NCBI RefSeq assembly: GCF_022605725.1
Contig: NC_065567.1
Coordinates: 29,739,127 to 29,803,126 of the forward strand
Reading direction: 5' to 3'
DNA: 64,000 nt
From: Anthonomus grandis grandis
Taxonomy: Eukaryota; Arthropoda; Insecta; Coleoptera; Curculionidae
In this document: in pieces, positions 60,061 to 64,000 of the stretch
Layout: every line of letters starts with the position of its first letter
Numbering within the stretch: position 1 is the stretch's first letter
Notes under the pieces: model-generated
Told to the model about the DNA's origin: nothing
Databases searched by the model: none
What the model saw: only the letters and a program-made list of their open reading frames with translations
Made by a program: the position numbers and the translations under genes

Positions 60061-63000
60061 AAGTCTAGGTTTCCGGTAAGATAATAAGATTTTATTTATT
60101 ACTGTTACATTTTTGTATTGTAATTTTTAAATTTTTTAATAAAATCAAATTCAAGACGTTTTACCTTTCAAATATTTAATTTATAACTTGATACATATTA
60201 GAAAATGTTTGACCCCTCATTTTATTCACAACCAAAAAATTGATTACAATATCCATCCTGCGTGTACATTTTAAATGGTTCTGTTAAACAGTAATAAAAG
60301 ATTTTTTAAATTTACTTTAGACCCCATTACAAGGAAAACATGGAATGAGATATGCAATGTACACTTGGAGCTATAGAAAGAGATCTAAGTATCCATTGTG
60401 AAAATTATGTTAAAAAAAGTTTTGACATGAACAAATATAAACAAAAACCTAGTTACACCTAACTCCAAAGAAACCATCTATTTAAATTTTTTTGGCACCT
60501 AAATTCTATAATGAAATGCCCAATACTTTCTACCACTTCAAAATTTATTATTGTTATAATTTAAATTTTCGATAATTCAAAATTAGTGAGTAAATTATAA
60601 TTTTAACAATAAAAAAGATATATTACATGTTTTAAAAAGATTAAAACGATTATTAATTTCAAATGATGATTCATGGTTAATATTGTTGTTATCTAATACA
60701 TTATTTGCAAAAAAATTAACCATTGCAAGCAATTTTAAGATCTTTTCAATTTAACGAATAAATGAAAATAAAAATTATGTCTTTTATACATTATACATTT
60801 TCAAAATTTAATGAATAAATTGTCTATTAATAAGGTAAAATTGTGTTCATTAAAAAAAATATTAATATATTTTTATGAATTTGTTTATGTAAACTCCAAA
60901 GAAATTAGGTCATAATTTCTTTTTTTTTAAGCAATAAAGATAAAATTTCAGGTCAGTAAATAATCATTTAAAATTATGTCAAAAAAGCTGATTTTAACCC
61001 AAAAATTCGTACTTATCAAATATGCTCAAAGAATTTAAGCCATAATTTGATTTTTTTAAAGCAAAAAAAGCTCATATTTTAAGTCAGTAAATAGCAATTC
61101 AAACTTACTCTTGACTACAAAAAACAATGTGCCATATTTTAGCCATAGTTTTAATTAATCTGGAAATAATCATTTTATTACAACCCATAAAAGAGTAAAT
61201 TTGTAGACTCATTTCGGTACCTTATAACTAGAGTTATTTCAGTTTTTTTTTAACAAAAGATCACAAATATTCACCTAAAAATAACTAACCTAAAAATAAC
61301 AAAAAATTGCTATGGTTTCTATTATACTAAATAATAAATTTGCATTATAGCCAATTAGTAACCATTAAAAAAGATAAATCCCAAACTACTTACTCCAGGA
61401 GCTTGAACTACGTGAAATTCCACTTCAACTGCCTGGAAAATGGGAAAAAATTATCTCAACTGCCTGAAAAACATTAAATAACTATTCCAGGAACTTGGAA
61501 CATCTTAAAATTTTTGGAAAATTTTGAACAATAACTGTAACTATTCAACTGTAAAGAAACAAGTATAAAAACATTTTAGTGTCAAATCAGTGATTTCCGT
61601 GAATGTCATTAATGTGAATCAGTCTTTACTAATATATATGAGTTTTTTAAAGGAACTGGATAGGGGGAAGTCATTAAAATCATATTTAAGCAACAAAAAA
61701 AAAACAAAAAAAAACGAAAATATTATCGAATTATTGTCGAAAAAATTACCTAAAATTGAGAAGAAAAATTTTATAAAAATCATATTGATGAATTTCTTGT
61801 CAAGGAACTAATTTCATATTATTTTCAGAATATACATTTAATATAAAGAATTTTTTTTATATATCTAAGGAAATTATATTTTCTATAATTTTCTTAATAT
61901 TTGAGGTAATCTATGTAATAAAAGAATTACCTATTAAAAAAATCAATATTTTTTTATAGCTCGATATTTAACATTTAAGAATAATAATTTTCTTCTGAAA
62001 ATTGTACAATATTAAAATGATTAGTTTTTAAATAGCAAAAACTTTTAAAAAAGTAATTATTACAAGAAAGTTTTATTTTTTTCCAAGAATCTAGTTTTAA
62101 TTATATATTTAATAAATATTTTCTCAATAAGAATAAATCTTAATTTCAAATAAACTGAATTAATAATGTCCACAAATATGAAAAGTAATTTTTAAAAATG
62201 GAAGCCTTATAGGATTTGGGAACTTTTTTATTCATTAATTTAATCATCAAAATTAAGGGTTGAGTCCGATGATAAATTATCTCATCGAAATGTATAACTC
62301 TTAAAACAAGATTACTTTTTAAGAAAACATCTCTCATTGTTATTCCGTACTTGATATGTGAACGTAGTGAATAAATTGTCCCGACAAATAAGAAAAATAT
62401 TTAAATTTAGTTATTTCTTAAGATTTAATTATATTAAGTTGATGGATAAACTTTCTATAGTTCAAAAAATTATAATCATTAATAAATTAGCCGAAAATTC
62501 ATTATTTATTAATTTTCAATATTTTGACCTTCTTAATTTAACGAATAATTGACTGCGTAAAATAGTCACCAATATTAATAAATAAATTTGCTATGAATTA
62601 AAAACAGACAAATAAGATGAAAATAATAATACAAACACAATTTTGATTATATGAATTTAATCCTAAGAAATTCTAAAAGATCTTTATGGTTTGAATAATT
62701 TAGAAAAACATTTAATGAATTCTTTATAATAAAATCAAAATAGGATCAATAAGTAAATAAATTTTGTGAATAAAAAACCAATAAATTAAATAATTACAGA
62801 CCAAATGGTAGTATACATTTAATTATTAATTTTTTAACAAAATAATAATTACTTTTTGCAATTTGGTCTAAATATAGTACTTTATCAAAAGAAAATAATA
62901 ATAATAATATAAAAGAAAGTTAAAAATAAAATAAGATAAAATAGATAGATAAAATTTTACTTATGTATTAGTAATAACAATTTCCAGATATTGAAAAATA

Positions 63001-63835
63001 TTTTATTTTTACAATTTGGCAATATGACGGTAACAAATAAATTCCTTTAAAAATTTCGATTAAATTTATAATTGATCTAATTTACAAAAAACGCATACAT
63101 AACTTGAATAAACTCTTAATTTTTATGAAGAATTTAGTCTTAATTAAATTACTAATAAAAATTAATTTTAGTGGAGACCTAAATTCGACAAGCGAATTTC
63201 CAAAAACAATAAAAGTAATGCATACACATATCAATCTATCCATGTCAAGGAGTATAATAATACGTCATAGTAAAATAAACAAATAAATAAAAAAATTTCA
63301 AAAAAACTCTTCAAAATTTAATTTAAATGTAAATTTAATAAATAAATCCTGTGAAAAAAATATTCAGTTTTTCACTAAAAAACTGATTAATGTAAAAAAA
63401 CTTGTAAAAGTAAAGTAAGTTAATAAGAAAGTATAACGAATGAATATCTATAATAACACATTAGAAAATTAAGTACCGTAAAAAAATGGAATAATATTTC
63501 AAAAAATTCTTTATTTTTATAAAGAATCAATACTTTTTAAGGTAAATTTATTATTATTACAAAAAAAAATCTTTTTTTTCGGTCACAATGTTTTTCAGAA
63601 TCTGCACTGCAGAAATTTAAATTTGTCGGTCTTTTATTTGCATATTTCACTATTGTATTTTTTCAAACAAAAATACTTATTATTAATATATTGTTATTAA
63701 ACATTTATATCTATTATAATAAATTATTGTATATAATTTTAAGTAATTATTTTTCAGGCGAATAAATGATAAAAGTATTTAAAAAAAACAGTGTTTCATT
63801 TCCATTTTGACATTTACGAACACCTAATTTAATTA
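60061..63835. other. Very AT-rich DNA
   Basis: Almost devoid of G and C, without satellites of clear period. Short open frames (61590, 62146, 62358, 63104) are Lys/Asn/Ile/Leu-rich chance frames. A pair of CAACTGCCTGGAAAA / CAACTGCCTGAAAAA modules near 61425-61471 recalls the CCAGGCAGTT family. Confidence 0.45.
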
Positions 63836-63843
63836 AATTATAA

Positions 63844-63940
63844 ACACCTCTACTTCTCGCTTGGCAACAATGCTTTAGCGTTCAAACCTACTGGCCGTAG
63901 TAGAGAATATATTCTTAACCGCACAACAATGTTGCCACAC
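63844..63940. repeat. Small palindromic repeat, copy 2
   Basis: TTGGCAACAATGCTTTAGCG on the left and CGCACAACAATGTTGCCA on the right, with GTAGTAGAGAATATATTC between. It matches copy 1 (59766-59893) in the same orientation and is 31 bp shorter. Confidence 0.5.
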
Positions 63941-64000
63941 ATTCCACAAGTTCCCTACGAGGTATTTGTTGCGTAAAATGAATTCAGTGTAAAAATAGTA

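Noticed and set aside
60061..63835. Several 60-73 codon ORFs as small genes
   Set aside because: Composition is the Lys/Asn/Ile/Leu bias expected from extreme AT content; no start context or homology can be seen.

Overview
The window looks like intergenic or large-intron DNA of an insect. A beetle is possible, but I cannot prove the order. The sequence is AT-rich, has no long host ORF, contains degraded eukaryotic transposons (Penelope-like retroelements, a LINE-type ORF1, DDE DNA transposons with GT-AG introns, a TA-flanked MITE), and much of it is satellite-like tandem arrays. I found no bacterial gene organisation, rRNA, convincing tRNA or CRISPR. No complete host protein gene is visible; two short stretches (27963-28145 + and 58676-58817 -) are weak exon candidates.

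Layout. 1-3850: single-copy-like DNA with a duplicated ~150 bp block (1996-2150, 2911-3050) carrying TCACGTGA and a YY1-like AAGATGGCCGC. 3850-7420: ~310 bp tandem repeat that becomes an alternating A/B dimer. 7440-9190: unique DNA. 9190-9735: Penelope-like fragment. 10121-10699: intact LINE-type ORF1. 10860-18030: a ~165 bp satellite interrupted by a 6.4 kb DNA transposon (11434-17822), which itself contains a 3.0 kb foldback element (14421-17434). 18030-19900: unique. 19930-23600: head-to-head inverted array centred on a G-quadruplex foldback. 23600-25300: unique. 25310-26950: 186 bp repeat plus a 422 bp duplication. 26950-28980: unique. 28985-31190: twelve copies of a 181 bp satellite, abutting a second Penelope-like fragment (31200-31720, minus). 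31740-34390: unique. 34390-36360 and 38220-39960: ~185 bp repeat with a strongly conserved 24 bp core, split by a unique island. 39960-42380: mostly unique, with a small 3-copy repeat. 42387-46330: 980 bp tandem units, each with one G4 foldback. 46330-47290: unique. 47290-49830: ~130 bp degenerate repeat related to part of the 980 bp unit. 49830-51780: unique. 51780-54800: 357 bp repeat with a conserved dyad-containing core. 54800-55930: unique. 55930-58300: CCAGGCAGTT repeat interrupted by a G4 foldback that carries a Tc1/mariner-type MITE. 58330-60060: unique with one exon candidate. 60060-64000: extremely AT-rich, ending in the second copy of a small palindromic repeat.

The main pattern is alternation of array and non-repetitive, relatively GC-richer islands of roughly 0.5-2.7 kb. 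Two arrays keep a short core almost invariant while the rest of the monomer drifts, as expected if the core is a protein-binding or processing site. The same small modules (CCAGGCA, the G4 foldback, GCATAAYTTAAATGGA) recur in separate arrays, so the arrays seem to have been built from a limited set of local parts. All protein family names are from recognition of motifs by eye, without a database search.
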